Below, piece by piece: positions 16,001 through 22,007 of a stretch of DNA of 22,007 nucleotides. The stretch spans positions 1 to 22,007 of the forward strand of contig JABMSC010000111.1 in NCBI GenBank assembly GCA_013204685.1, written 5' to 3'. The notes beneath the pieces were generated by a model, which had not been told where the DNA came from, ran no database searches, and saw only the letters and a program-made list of their open reading frames with translations. The stretch is from Candidatus Omnitrophota bacterium. Lineage in GTDB: Bacteria > Omnitrophota > Gorgyraeia > Tantalellales > Tantalellaceae. A program made the translations under genes and the position numbers. Every line of letters begins with the position of its first letter. Within the stretch, counting starts at the first letter, position 1.

Positions 16001-16272
16001 AGGCCATATGGGATCTTCTTGAGAGGCATGCGGTTAATCTGGTGAGCGAGAAGGCCAATGGGGGTGAAATTTCCATACTTGAAGTTGGCGGGACTATGAT
16101 TGGCGCTGAAAGCATACTGAAATACTTTAGGGACGATAACAAAGTTTCTTATACTATCGTGAATCCTGCAAGTATGCCGCGAGCTCCTGATTGGGTTGAA
16201 GAAAGAGTGCGATACATAAAGAAAGATATAATGGATGTCTCCCCGGAAGAACTAGGTGACAAGCCAAAATAA
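10027..16272 (+). CDS. Giant modular protein, N-terminal 2081 residues (frame broken at 3' end)
   Basis: Residues 12-34 form a signal peptide or anchor. An uncharacterised segment with a clear internal pattern follows to about 178. Residues 245-385 resemble a response-regulator receiver domain (Asp249-Asp250 acidic pair, Asp299 as phospho-acceptor in VISDVDL, IILQST). A membrane-helix pair lies near 399-440. A long acidic, helical segment leads to a degenerate second receiver-like domain (about 778-930), in which the Asp positions read VEHH and VSNYHFG. A second helix pair lies near 1065-1110, followed by a long charged helical region. Residues 1580-1930 carry a possible, degenerate kinase-like fold (VRFGIKAP...YLFTEQWL). 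From about 2012 a methyltransferase-like domain begins (ILEVGGTMIG). Six MKQGTGE linkers separate these blocks. The stop at 16270 cuts the methyltransferase-like domain, and the coding sense continues in another frame, so this is not a true C-terminus. Confidence 0.85.
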   Translation: MSISTNNFKTCLKKATAITVAAVFLFNIIFTEVAAGLQVQTPCAPIANPEIRIPTQIEATLFGILTQINGKMINDDLMKGCNLNLAPKKGDGIVDEYDLNFRDNKTGMRKEGDSWIIPFSFVDKGTHRECEAVVAPNKRIIAMREVGSAGNNAVELSPLGTDPQEETGKFYAKKNILTVPSEGKAAADETSPDTGPVTNSGGISNGAGTAMKQGTGEVDPGAAVTMNTRRESNTSGIDPSEVKSVLILDDRPEHIEQTCESIRDLYPHISRDSIKKATSLYEAAGIIKRNPPFDLVISDVDLSHTIWTKLSQVEFNHGLIRLTSAGKEFVMCLAHHRKKRPRHIILQSTMFEERITDRIMAFFVFGSEFANVKKKLRKAGIIIQPKSKLIKNRDLTLKTLLTWIMLLSALYGVGLTVIPLYFGSFTLGAFVAFSGTTIGLFCARIPRALKINRDSAFTLGAEDSPSPDTGTAMKQGTGESKRSLVTIATKKPKAVEHFTKEQIEYLKKHLGKKELIDLVNKLLKMALHKKDNVEAVLLYVKASRLMTDINPAVARELKKVSRAAVLQDERWEIVINEDGYIHTERNIAETKMAAEPEEKDKLDESDLEDAVDGFEERLRAFANGDDVAEEEREASLIFDAATEEGADPEKNGAEDRKADLTLDEVTKERMIQKKNRVMEEKKTGLQVEWQTLRGAASNSPEECGRMDALFEEFRDILERSPDEGGVFYEDGIIYDSDPSDGAEDSPSPDTGPVTNSGGISNGAGTAMKQGTGEGRSKSSKAGLKNILHVEHHKKFGKHARRAIERRFPDVAVLTASNLHEAADILREKGSSIDAIVSNYHFGIPLYSRGMSDEEKDEYNAVELLCQVTKLRLKMPVIIHSGVGWWRTIKYRLRIKKFFGKSVNVIFINSVRAGRILDELEHIDEWLASDETVPAMKQGTGESDPTTPPAAQTVQTYSTLPKTEFFELVGKLRKSIDENTEMPTLLKYFNENDDKKTDAAVALLDALTYIYPGEGRKTTVNMLNAYLEKYNDTEPEERVFFLRSFISKLKRDIARTNRSGRTLVTSRTAFLTTLILVTGAFIATGLSGMVPRYIILTAGLAYAVLGLVFKWVSVLRLNNFLRNMTDIRLSVNDWDPYQETRVYGMYARGIAIYRQFLIRDKDLDPKRKELLINFNLAEIQPDETELQQNRLRSIVNEDLLVRRIAISNDPTVFRPALEAIVELMARYPKIKVIVNKCTPILHASEKLPNFARALVDMLYRAHRGKIMFTKINGHERLNRETFLRAAKEIITLIATGEDAERLKTLDIDLRQEFIDNFLKIHKRFEEEIELAEEMLKTIGADEGTISKLRAKRTVHLFMLTGIALRRLPLIGHLWRLWHLFLDRIHFNKLLENASGDFDLRAFLGSIEEIDEEKEQEKIYIEAVKHLLYIREVRGEEDLLKELRIFQAKDEHADEKLLGLGNAAFGVIFWFTTRSYEDKVADLYNAIEKVRHEKPDKKKEEGPSFPFGLWIRERLRGLRQAFSQIRRNKPQHPQGTSEEDEDAMIRDLFGDDIEPDEPTSTNNERRTTNDEDGPAMKQGTGESDPTERMIKTVEKMARASIDGEDVDVFRGSMLNDISETRTYRVKVSRLVLKLIAANNGAYLKNAFEKASGRIFNIKDLEAIYFDEFQRGRYEHVILVELILKGGGIVRFGIKAPLQEDKHISDDYANLRFLHNMNSEWAQEPYDLVPVPIYDDPEDGYAYLFTEQWLDGFWEINPSTLSEESPPLKANLYYKDVTSGNPAPRGHHLSDPISETISEKMIMLLADIYLTADYLIDRISPAAGDFVAKLNGDDVSVKLITARDIKRDVEPWEFVHSLMILRLRPLTVSDYAFSVNKVMRALRKIDNQRQFGLEAWRRDYKQAIEKGTAEFDDADRKNAVLTALSRSGAEDEFFPDTGLSIKQGTGESDPTPPLKLSSKSLTGQVTHEGSEPINSTQAWAKDELIPSSEMYQTEKAIWDLLERHAVNLVSEKANGGEISILEVGGTMIGAESILKYFRDDNKVSYTIVNPASMPRAPDWVEERVRYIKKDIMDVSPEELGDKPK
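10603..10677 (+). repeat. Linker module copy 1 (with 39-bp palindrome)
   Basis: Encodes DTG, then the palindrome-encoded PVTNSGGISNGAG, then TAMKQGTGE (core 10657-10677, residue 211). It differs from copy 3 at one base of 75. Confidence 0.92.
10610..10646 (+). mobile_element. Palindromic element in linker copy 1
   Basis: Arms GCCCCGTTACAAATTCC (10610-10626) and GGAATTTCTAACGGGGC (10630-10646) pair at 16 of 17 positions around a three-base loop. The outer GCCCCGTTA/TAACGGGGC matches the element in the riboswitch. It is read in frame as protein. Confidence 0.75.
11411..11463 (+). repeat. Linker module copy 2 (empty form, no palindrome)
   Basis: Encodes SPSPDTG directly joined to TAMKQGTGE (core 11443-11463, residue 473). 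The DNA GACACAGG is followed at once by CACCGCC, exactly the flanks of the 39-bp insert in copy 3. Confidence 0.92.
12247..12345 (+). repeat. Linker module copy 3 (with 39-bp palindrome)
   Basis: Encodes GAEDSPSPDTG, the palindrome peptide and TAMKQGTGE (core 12325-12345, residue 767). The upstream part GCGCGGAGGACTCGCCTTCC is shared with copy 2. Confidence 0.92.
12279..12317 (+). mobile_element. 39-bp palindromic element in linker copy 3
   Basis: Compared with copy 2, exactly 39 bases are added after GACACAGG. The right end repeats CAGG (12314-12317), which also stands just left of the insert (12275-12278), like a 4-bp target duplication. 39 bases are 13 codons, so the frame is kept. Mobility is inferred, and deletion in copy 2 by slippage between the CAGG repeats is the alternative. 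Confidence 0.7.
12811..12861 (+). repeat. Linker module copy 4 (short form)
   Basis: Encodes DETVPAMKQGTGESDPT (core 12829-12849, residue 935). The DTG and palindrome parts are missing. Confidence 0.88.
14701..14732 (+). repeat. 14-bp tandem repeat in the coding frame
   Basis: Two perfect units of ACGAACAACGAACG (14701-14714, 14715-14728) and the beginning of a third. They encode NERRTTNDE just before linker copy 5. The unit length is not a multiple of three. The last nine bases of the window (ACGAACAAC, 21999-22007) match the start of the same unit. Confidence 0.85.
14734..14778 (+). repeat. Linker module copy 5 (short form)
   Basis: Encodes DGPAMKQGTGESDPT (core 14746-14766, residue 1574), directly after the 14-bp tandem repeat. 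Confidence 0.88.
15799..15910 (+). repeat. Linker module copy 6 (with downstream half)
   Basis: Encodes GAEDEFFPDTGLS, then IKQGTGE (core 15838-15858, residue 1938), then SDPTPPLKLSSKSLTGQ. The downstream half ends CTCTAACGGGGCAGG and forms an imperfect palindrome with CTCCGTTAAAGC. 49 bases (15862-15910) are identical to copy 9. Confidence 0.9.
16266..16272 (+). other. Apparent one-base deletion in an A-run (frameshift)
   Basis: The frame reads Gly-Asp-Lys-Pro-Lys-stop through CCAAAATAA. With one more A (five instead of four) it would read on as Lys-Pro-Lys-Ile-Ile-Leu-Ala-Val without loss of sense. The break falls inside one folded domain and in a homopolymer. That fits an assembly error or a recent mutation better than a gene boundary. 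Confidence 0.75.
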
Positions 16273-19200
16273 TTCTTGCCGTTCGTACGCTTGAATATAC
16301 TGATTTTGAAAAAACCCTTGAACAGCTTAAAGCCCTTGCCCACGAAGATGCTGAATTTACCATTGTAATGAATCTTCATGATTCACCGTTAATAGAGTCT
16401 GTGCGTGACAGACTAAAGGTGTGGGAGTGTGGAATATACTCGTTTGAAATGGCTGTAGAGCATCTTAAAGGCTTTGTGACGCTGGAAGAAGTTTTAAAAA
16501 TGTCTATGCTTAATACCGGTGCCATATTGGACATGGAAATGCGGCATAATGCGCAGAAAAGACTTCATAGTTTATATGGAAGGCTCAGGAGGATCGACCT
16601 AAGCGATAAGGATGTGGTGGCTGCTAAAACCAGTAGTTACGAGCAGGTGTTATCTAACTTAAGAAGAAAGTACCAGATCATACGCAGTCGTTATATGTCC
16701 ATTGCTCTTGAACCGAGCAAACTGATCGACAGCCCACCTTTTCTTTTAAGGTATTTAGATAAGGATTTTAAGCGTAAACAGAGTTTTACTGTATCGATCT
16801 CTCATACTGGTCCTAAATATCATGTATTTCAGTTACGAAGGAGAACCCCTGAAGAGATCTCAAAGACCGGGGCACTGCCGGAAGACTTAAGCGGGCACGC
16901 ACTTGTTGCTCTGAAATATATCCCGGAAGAGCAAAACAGGAGAGTCGCAGTTCTTAGGGGGATTGAGGCATATTTATTGAGAAAAGATGAATTAGAGAGA
17001 GTCATTAAGAGCCTCCAGACGACGTGGCTCAGGAGAATGGATCCGGATGATGAGAGTTTGGATAGTAACGCGCCGATATACCACTGGCAGGATGTACAAA
17101 AAATTATTAGATATCTAAAAAGCGGTTTGGAAGATGAAACTATATTTGGTGAGAATCACAGGATCTATTTTGCGTTAAGTTATAAAGATGGGGAGATATC
17201 AGAAGTCGAATCGATAGTATTAGCAAAGGATATTGGAGAAGGCAGAACAAGTTCCATCAACATGTGGGAATCCAGGTTTGAGAACAGAAAGCCGAAACGA
17301 TTCCCAGATCCATACATAAATTATCGTTCTTACAAACCCCCGGAGCACGTTCTTTATAAGGGTGTAGGCCCTCAGCTTCTTGTTTACAGTATGAAGATGG
17401 AATCAATATTCTATGAAGGTGTTCAGTTTGACCTTAAGGGTGATGCACATGATGCGCTTAAAAAATACGCTGAAACTGTACGGGGAAAAGGTTACACGAG
17501 GACCGGATGGTCACTTGATCTTTTGAGGGCCGATCAAGCCAGGAAAACCCGCCAGAACTTAGAGGGGCATGAGTTCGTCGAGGAGTCCGAGCAGTGGATG
17601 TGGGGATTTCTGCCGGGAGGACCAGTTAAAAGTCCTTGGGAAGAGAAAGGTGAAGAAGAGACTGCGAATGGGGCGGAGCCAGAAACCGGTATTTCCATGA
17701 AGCAGGGAACGGGGGAAAGCGACCCCACGACAACGCGCGACGATAATGCCGGGGTGGTGGAGTCGAAAAATGGCAGTGATCCCGAATATGGTGATGCTAA
17801 TATCTGGCCTGGAAAAATGGGCATTACAGAGGAAGATTTGCTGAACCTGGGGTTAATGAGCGGTACTTGGTGGAAGAAAAATTGGAGATTGGACCAAGTT
17901 TTTCGCCGATTTAGAAGCGCTCCCCCAAAAGTTATAGAATTGCTGGTAAGAAACCTTACCCGTCCAAAGCGTGCACACAAAAAAATAAGACGGGTGCACC
18001 AGAATGTAAATGATCTAATCAATGCTTTGATGGGTGAAGGTAAAGAAGAAGCCATTCGTAGGTTCAAACGAATAATGAATTTGGTTGGTGTGTATTCTAA
18101 CGAACTTTCCGGGCCTAGAGATGACGCTTGGTCTAGTTTTGCCAAAGCGTTACGAGTTCTTCACAATGAACACTATCCAAGTAATCGCTGGGGTGTTGAA
18201 CTTAGAGAACATAGAGAACCTTATCCGGACGTTGCACTTGTGCTTATTCATTTGGCAAGGTTTATTCTTATTCAACAGGAGCTTTATGATCTTCTTCCCG
18301 AATCATCGGAGGGAATTGTAAAAGTATGGAGAGACAATCTTGGGGAATTTCTTAAGAGAAGAGAAATCCAATCTTTTCTGAAGCGTCAGGATGTTATGCG
18401 CATGGTTGCAAGTGTTGGGCTTCCTAAAACACGTACCTATGGGTGGCTGGAGAACGACTCATTAACGAGAGATTTTTTGGAACTTGTTGAGAATAGAGAG
18501 TTTCTAGAACTTGTTGAGCAATTCAGCGATATATGGCAGATTAACGCTTCATCAACAAATAAGATGAAGCGTAACCGCGAACCAGATACACCTCACCTCG
18601 GAGCCAAACATGCATTTCTTCGTCAATTCCCGGATGGCAGAATGCAAAGCCCCTTAGCTGAACTTGATTACTACTGCCGCATTGCCATGATGATACTCGA
18701 AGATGGATATGCGTTACCTGACATAATTCAACCTAACGGAACGATAAGGCTAGCATCATATAATAATCCACTTTTAGAACCTAATCCTGGAAGCGGCACT
18801 AATAGCGTTCAGCCCGTTACAATAAATCTTGGGGGCAATAAATCAGCTCTTCTTTTGAGTGGTCCAAATATGGGAGGAAAAACAACAACGGCTCGCGGAA
18901 TAGGACTAGCGATTTTGCTTACTCAGATGGGATTTCCTATACCGGCAGATGACCCTGAAGTCGCAGTTTTTAGGAATATATATACTCTTTTCCCAAGCCC
19001 AGAACAGTTGCGTGCTGGATACGGGTATTTTGGTATGCTCATTGAGAGATTGACCACAATCATCAAAGAAAGCGGACCGGGTGATTTAGTTATTCTAGAC
19101 GAAGTGCCAACAGGGACAGATTATTATGAACTTGTGGCTATTGCCACTGTATTAATTGAGGACCTGATTAACAAGGGTGCAACTGTTGTTGTAACAGGAC

Positions 19201-22007
19201 ATATAAAGAAAGCGTTTGAGTTTATAGCTCAGCGTACCGGGCAGCAGCCTTTCATGCATACTATTAGTGAAAGTGCAGGACACATTACTCCCGATTTTGG
19301 CCTGGTACCAGGTGTTGCTAAACATAGTCATGCCATTGAATTAATGGCTCAGGCTGGTTTTGACGATGAAATTGTTCAGCTCGCTCGAAAATACTATGAG
19401 ACTATTACAGAAAAGGGCGAATCTTCTGATATACCCACAAATATACTGAGTGGAAACCAAAAGGTTCGAACGGGTATTCCAGCAGATGGCAGAGAGATCG
19501 ACGACGTCGAATCGATAAAAACAGTTGTAAGCAATCTTTATTCCGAACAAAATTTCGCTTTTCCAAAAACGCAAAAAAGCATAATAGATGATGCGGTAAA
19601 CCAAAGACTGCCGGAGGAGGAGGCTAGCAGGTCTTTACATTATACAGAAGTTTTTGTTGCGCAAGGGGCTGACTATTTGCGTGTTTTAACAGATATGCTT
19701 TCTGCTTTTACAGGAATGCCGGAGGAGAAGGCATTTTGGGCTAAACCTGAATATGACCAGGATAGAAATGCCGGGAAGATCCAGCACTTAGAGGAAGCTT
19801 TAAACCGTGTTATTACGCACCTTGAGCTATTAAGGGGAGAAGATGAGATAGGCGGAATCATAACGGCTATTACCTATATTACAAATGAGGTTCTGCCGGA
19901 TTTACGAGATCAATACTCTGGTAAAGATTTATCTGATCATGATGTACCGGCTCTGGATGACTTGCAAACTAGCTGGCAAGACGATTGGAATCAGGTTGTA
20001 GGTAATGTAATTCAAACCCTTTCATTCCTAGATAGATATGCAGGCATAGGGAAAGGAGTTATAGCATGGGAATTGAGGCCACCCAGGTTTTCCAAAAAGT
20101 CAAACACATTTAGCTTAAAAGACAGTAGACCACTTTTTCCCAATAGAGGTTTTTTGGGTCACGCTGCTAATCCTTTTGTGGAAAACGCAGTACCGCAGAC
20201 ATTTGAGATCAACCCTGATAAACCAGTTATGGTACTTACAGGGCCTAACTCTAGCGGGAAGACAGTTATGATGTTCAATAGTAGAGTAAATGCCCTTCTT
20301 GCTATTAATGGTTTTTATGTATCAGGCGATTTGGAAATATCTAGATTCGACAGCATACATGCTTTCTTTGGAGGAATGAACGAAACAGAAACCGGAGAAA
20401 GCTATTTTCTGAATATCTTAGGTAAGTACGCAAGCATGGTTAATCAAGTTACGCCTGACAGTCTGGTCATACTTGATGAACTGCACGGCACGGATAATTT
20501 CGAATTAGCCGCGATTCAGGTTGCGATCCTACATTACCTTCGTTCTATGAATTGCACGGTAATATTCAATACGCACATAAGAGATGGCTTAAAAATTGCA
20601 AACGAGAAGGTTGGCCTTGATTTCTGGCAGACCGATGTGGAATATGATTCTTCGAAGAACGAGGTCAATCCTCTTTATACCTTATCCCCCGATCCAAATC
20701 TTGAAGCAAAAAGCTACGGCTTGGCAGTGGCAAAAAAATGGCTTTCTCCTGACCAAATAACCCGAGCCGAAGAAATACTCTCTGAACTAGAAAATGCGGA
20801 TACCACTTCCGAACCCGCAACCGATGCCGGGGTGGTGGACGAGTCTCCCTCCGACACCGGTACTACTATGAAGCAGGGGACGGGGGAGGTTGAGGAAATC
20901 GAAGAGTGCCTGGTTGATAATTCTATCGACCCGGCCAAACTGGAAGAGTTTATAAATGCATATCCGCAAGAATTACAAGAACTCATTCGATTTATTGCAG
21001 GCAATATATCCTATGTAGACCAAGAAGAGCTTGAACGCACATTGCGAGTAGCAATTGAAGCGTTTAAGCGTAACTGCAAAAAACCTTTTATTGTCTATGC
21101 GCCAGGTGGACCATACAAAAGCAATTACTGGGTTTATAGACTTGCCAGAAGAAATGGTTTGCCCGAACCATTAAAAGTCTTTAGTGCGGATGATTATTAT
21201 GATGAGATGGAGGAAATCAATGAATGGTCAGAGCAGTATTTCGGCGAGGTAGAGGTGGTTTATATTGATGACGCGGGTTATTCTGGTAATTCAATAGATT
21301 TAGCTTTGAGGGACGTAATAACGAAATGCCTGACTCATCAATGTCCGCCCATTCATTTCGTCATTCCCTATATGAGTAGACGAGCGCTTGAAATAACCAG
21401 AGATCTAGAAAGGAAAACACCCGCGACATTATTAACATATGAGCAAAGCCCTGAAAAAACGAGAACCATTGGAGACTTTTTTGAAAAATTAAAGATAAAG
21501 AACGCCCCTCTCTATAGACGCTTGTGGCCACTTTTTATAAGAACTTTTGGTGACCAGAGTAGAAAAAATCTATTATATTTTCAACACAAAGTGCCGGATT
21601 GCTTTGGCACGCTCACCTATTGGTATCACCCGTATAAGGCAACCCCAAACTCTCATCGTAAGGTATTAGACATATTTGATGGAGGCGTTATCAGCGAGGA
21701 CAATCAATTTATTGCCCTCGTTCCATTTAAGCCGCCCATAGATAGAGCCCCGTATCATAACGATCCAAAACTTCGCATGGGATATAAAGAATGGGTAAGA
21801 TCTGACATAATGGGCTCGGAGTGGGAACACAGGCTCCTGCCGAAGTTCTGGGATGCAGATGGTACAGCAACCGAAAGGGGTGCCGGATCAGTGGACGAGT
21901 TCCCCCCCGACACCGGTACTACTATAAAACAGGGGACGGGAGAGGTTGACCCCACGCCTCCGTTAAAGCTTTCTTCGAAATCTCTAACGGGGCAGGCAAC
22001 GAACAAC
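16269..22007 (+). CDS. Giant modular protein, continuation: tandem MutS-like ATPases and PRTase-like domain
   Basis: I translated this frame codon by codon. It has no stop in 1,913 codons and runs off the window. Its first residues (IILAVRTLEYTDFEKTLEQL) complete the methyltransferase-like domain of the preceding frame, and no ribosome binding site marks a new start. After a helical region and a linker comes a MutS core: a helical clamp part ending AELDYYCRIAMMILEDGYALPDI, then Walker A GPNMGGKT (18861-18884) and Walker B VILDEV (from 19089). A second MutS-type ATPase has GPNSSGKT (20241-20264) and VILDELHGTD (from 20466). No mismatch-recognition domain is evident. After another linker, VVYIDDAGYSGNSID (DD at 21267-21272) resembles the PRPP loop of phosphoribosyltransferases. 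Codons here look more AT-rich than in the first half (by eye), hinting at different origins of the blocks. Confidence 0.85.
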   Translation, partial: MILAVRTLEYTDFEKTLEQLKALAHEDAEFTIVMNLHDSPLIESVRDRLKVWECGIYSFEMAVEHLKGFVTLEEVLKMSMLNTGAILDMEMRHNAQKRLHSLYGRLRRIDLSDKDVVAAKTSSYEQVLSNLRRKYQIIRSRYMSIALEPSKLIDSPPFLLRYLDKDFKRKQSFTVSISHTGPKYHVFQLRRRTPEEISKTGALPEDLSGHALVALKYIPEEQNRRVAVLRGIEAYLLRKDELERVIKSLQTTWLRRMDPDDESLDSNAPIYHWQDVQKIIRYLKSGLEDETIFGENHRIYFALSYKDGEISEVESIVLAKDIGEGRTSSINMWESRFENRKPKRFPDPYINYRSYKPPEHVLYKGVGPQLLVYSMKMESIFYEGVQFDLKGDAHDALKKYAETVRGKGYTRTGWSLDLLRADQARKTRQNLEGHEFVEESEQWMWGFLPGGPVKSPWEEKGEEETANGAEPETGISMKQGTGESDPTTTRDDNAGVVESKNGSDPEYGDANIWPGKMGITEEDLLNLGLMSGTWWKKNWRLDQVFRRFRSAPPKVIELLVRNLTRPKRAHKKIRRVHQNVNDLINALMGEGKEEAIRRFKRIMNLVGVYSNELSGPRDDAWSSFAKALRVLHNEHYPSNRWGVELREHREPYPDVALVLIHLARFILIQQELYDLLPESSEGIVKVWRDNLGEFLKRREIQSFLKRQDVMRMVASVGLPKTRTYGWLENDSLTRDFLELVENREFLELVEQFSDIWQINASSTNKMKRNREPDTPHLGAKHAFLRQFPDGRMQSPLAELDYYCRIAMMILEDGYALPDIIQPNGTIRLASYNNPLLEPNPGSGTNSVQPVTINLGGNKSALLLSGPNMGGKTTTARGIGLAILLTQMGFPIPADDPEVAVFRNIYTLFPSPEQLRAGYGYFGMLIERLTTIIKESGPGDLVILDEVPTGTDYYELVAIATVLIEDLINKGATVVVTGHIKKAFEFIAQRTGQQPFMHTISESAGHITPDFGLVPGVAKHSHAIELMAQAGFDDEIVQLARKYYETITEKGESSDIPTNILSGNQKVRTGIPADGREIDDVESIKTVVSNLYSEQNFAFPKTQKSIIDDAVNQRLPEEEASRSLHYTEVFVAQGADYLRVLTDMLSAFTGMPEEKAFWAKPEYDQDRNAGKIQHLEEALNRVITHLELLRGEDEIGGIITAITYITNEVLPDLRDQYSGKDLSDHDVPALDDLQTSWQDDWNQVVGNVIQTLSFLDRYAGIGKGVIAWELRPPRFSKKSNTFSLKDSRPLFPNRGFLGHAANPFVENAVPQTFEINPDKPVMVLTGPNSSGKTVMMFNSRVNALLAINGFYVSGDLEISRFDSIHAFFGGMNETETGESYFLNILGKYASMVNQVTPDSLVILDELHGTDNFELAAIQVAILHYLRSMNCTVIFNTHIRDGLKIANEKVGLDFWQTDVEYDSSKNEVNPLYTLSPDPNLEAKSYGLAVAKKWLSPDQITRAEEILSELENADTTSEPATDAGVVDESPSDTGTTMKQGTGEVEEIEECLVDNSIDPAKLEEFINAYPQELQELIRFIAGNISYVDQEELERTLRVAIEAFKRNCKKPFIVYAPGGPYKSNYWVYRLARRNGLPEPLKVFSADDYYDEMEEINEWSEQYFGEVEVVYIDDAGYSGNSIDLALRDVITKCLTHQCPPIHFVIPYMSRRALEITRDLERKTPATLLTYEQSPEKTRTIGDFFEKLKIKNAPLYRRLWPLFIRTFGDQSRKNLLYFQHKVPDCFGTLTYWYHPYKATPNSHRKVLDIFDGGVISEDNQFIALVPFKPPIDRAPYHNDPKLRMGYKEWVRSDIMGSEWEHRLLPKFWDADGTATERGAGSVDEFPPDTGTTIKQGTGEVDPTPPLKLSSKSLTGQATNN
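17670..17762 (+). repeat. Linker module copy 7
   Basis: Encodes NGAEPETGIS, MKQGTGE (core 17697-17717) and SDPTTTRDDNAGVVES. It lies between the methyltransferase-like block and the MutS block. The AGVV element recurs in copy 8. Confidence 0.88.
20817..20888 (+). repeat. Linker module copy 8
   Basis: Encodes PATDAGVVDESPSDTGTT and MKQGTGE (core 20868-20888). It lies between the second MutS ATPase and the PRTase-like domain. Confidence 0.88.
21882..22007 (+). repeat. Linker module copy 9 (runs to window edge)
   Basis: Encodes GAGSVDEFPPDTGTT, IKQGTGE (core 21924-21944) and VDPTPPLKLSSKSLTGQ. It is followed by the beginning of the 14-bp repeat, so another module or domain probably follows outside the window. 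Confidence 0.9.

Noticed and set aside
16260..16272. Classical programmed -1 frameshift site
   Set aside because: The bases before the stop (GCCAAAA) do not form an X XXY YYZ slippery heptamer in the zero frame, and I saw no obvious strong downstream structure. Only single-tRNA slippage on AAAA is possible.
16269..16400. A separate gene starting after the stop codon at 16272
   Set aside because: The protein sense continues straight across the stop within one methyltransferase-like domain, and no ribosome binding site is visible. A single-base indel explains it better.

Overview
The window looks like chromosomal DNA of a Gram-negative-type, uncultured bacterium. The evidence is signal peptides, a Spy/CpxP-like periplasmic protein, an ECF sigma/anti-sigma pair, c-di-GMP elements (a PilZ protein and a GEMM-I riboswitch) and many sigma70-type promoters. 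My best guess is Omnitrophota (OP3) or a relative, because of the very large modular gene with recurring linkers. That is inference and I see no marker gene that proves it. No rRNA, tRNA, CRISPR array or classical transposase gene was seen.

Layout. 1-258 (minus) is the N-terminus of a sugar-porter MFS transporter. 402-1840 (plus) is a three-gene run: a DUF4126-like membrane protein, a secreted archaemetzincin and a small membrane protein. Then come a PilZ protein (1929-2342), a lysine-rich histone H1-like mini-protein (2492-2644) and a stress module (3009-4669) of ECF sigma factor, zinc-finger anti-sigma factor and Spy/CpxP-like protein. The sigma gene and the Spy-like gene carry near-identical promoters (GGAAC, 18 bp, GTCTAA), so the module reads as an autoregulated envelope-stress regulon. 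A Ski2-like helicase (6719-4788, minus) ends at a shared bidirectional terminator. A 54-residue membrane protein sits at 6852-7016.

7210-7482 is the most interesting non-coding stretch. It is a c-di-GMP-I (GEMM) riboswitch whose aptamer is split by exactly 110 bp, made of two abutting 55-bp repeat units. The units have GCCCCGTTA...TAACGGGGC ends, and the insertion lies inside the conserved GCAAAG ligand-binding junction. Behind it is a GH113-like glycosidase fused to MORN repeats (7473-9251), then a small exported protein (9235-9708) and a terminator.

10027 to the window end is one giant reading frame, interrupted only by an apparent one-base deletion near 16266-16269. If repaired it is at least 3,994 residues and continues past the window. 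It has an N-terminal signal/anchor, two receiver-like domains, paired membrane helices, a methyltransferase-like domain, two MutS-type ATPase domains in tandem and a phosphoribosyltransferase-like domain. Nine in-frame copies of a linker with core MKQGTGE separate these blocks. Two copies carry an extra 39-bp palindrome that another copy precisely lacks. The palindrome has the same GCCCCGTTA/TAACGGGGC ends as the element inside the riboswitch, so one palindromic repeat family seems to have entered both a regulatory RNA and a protein-coding linker.
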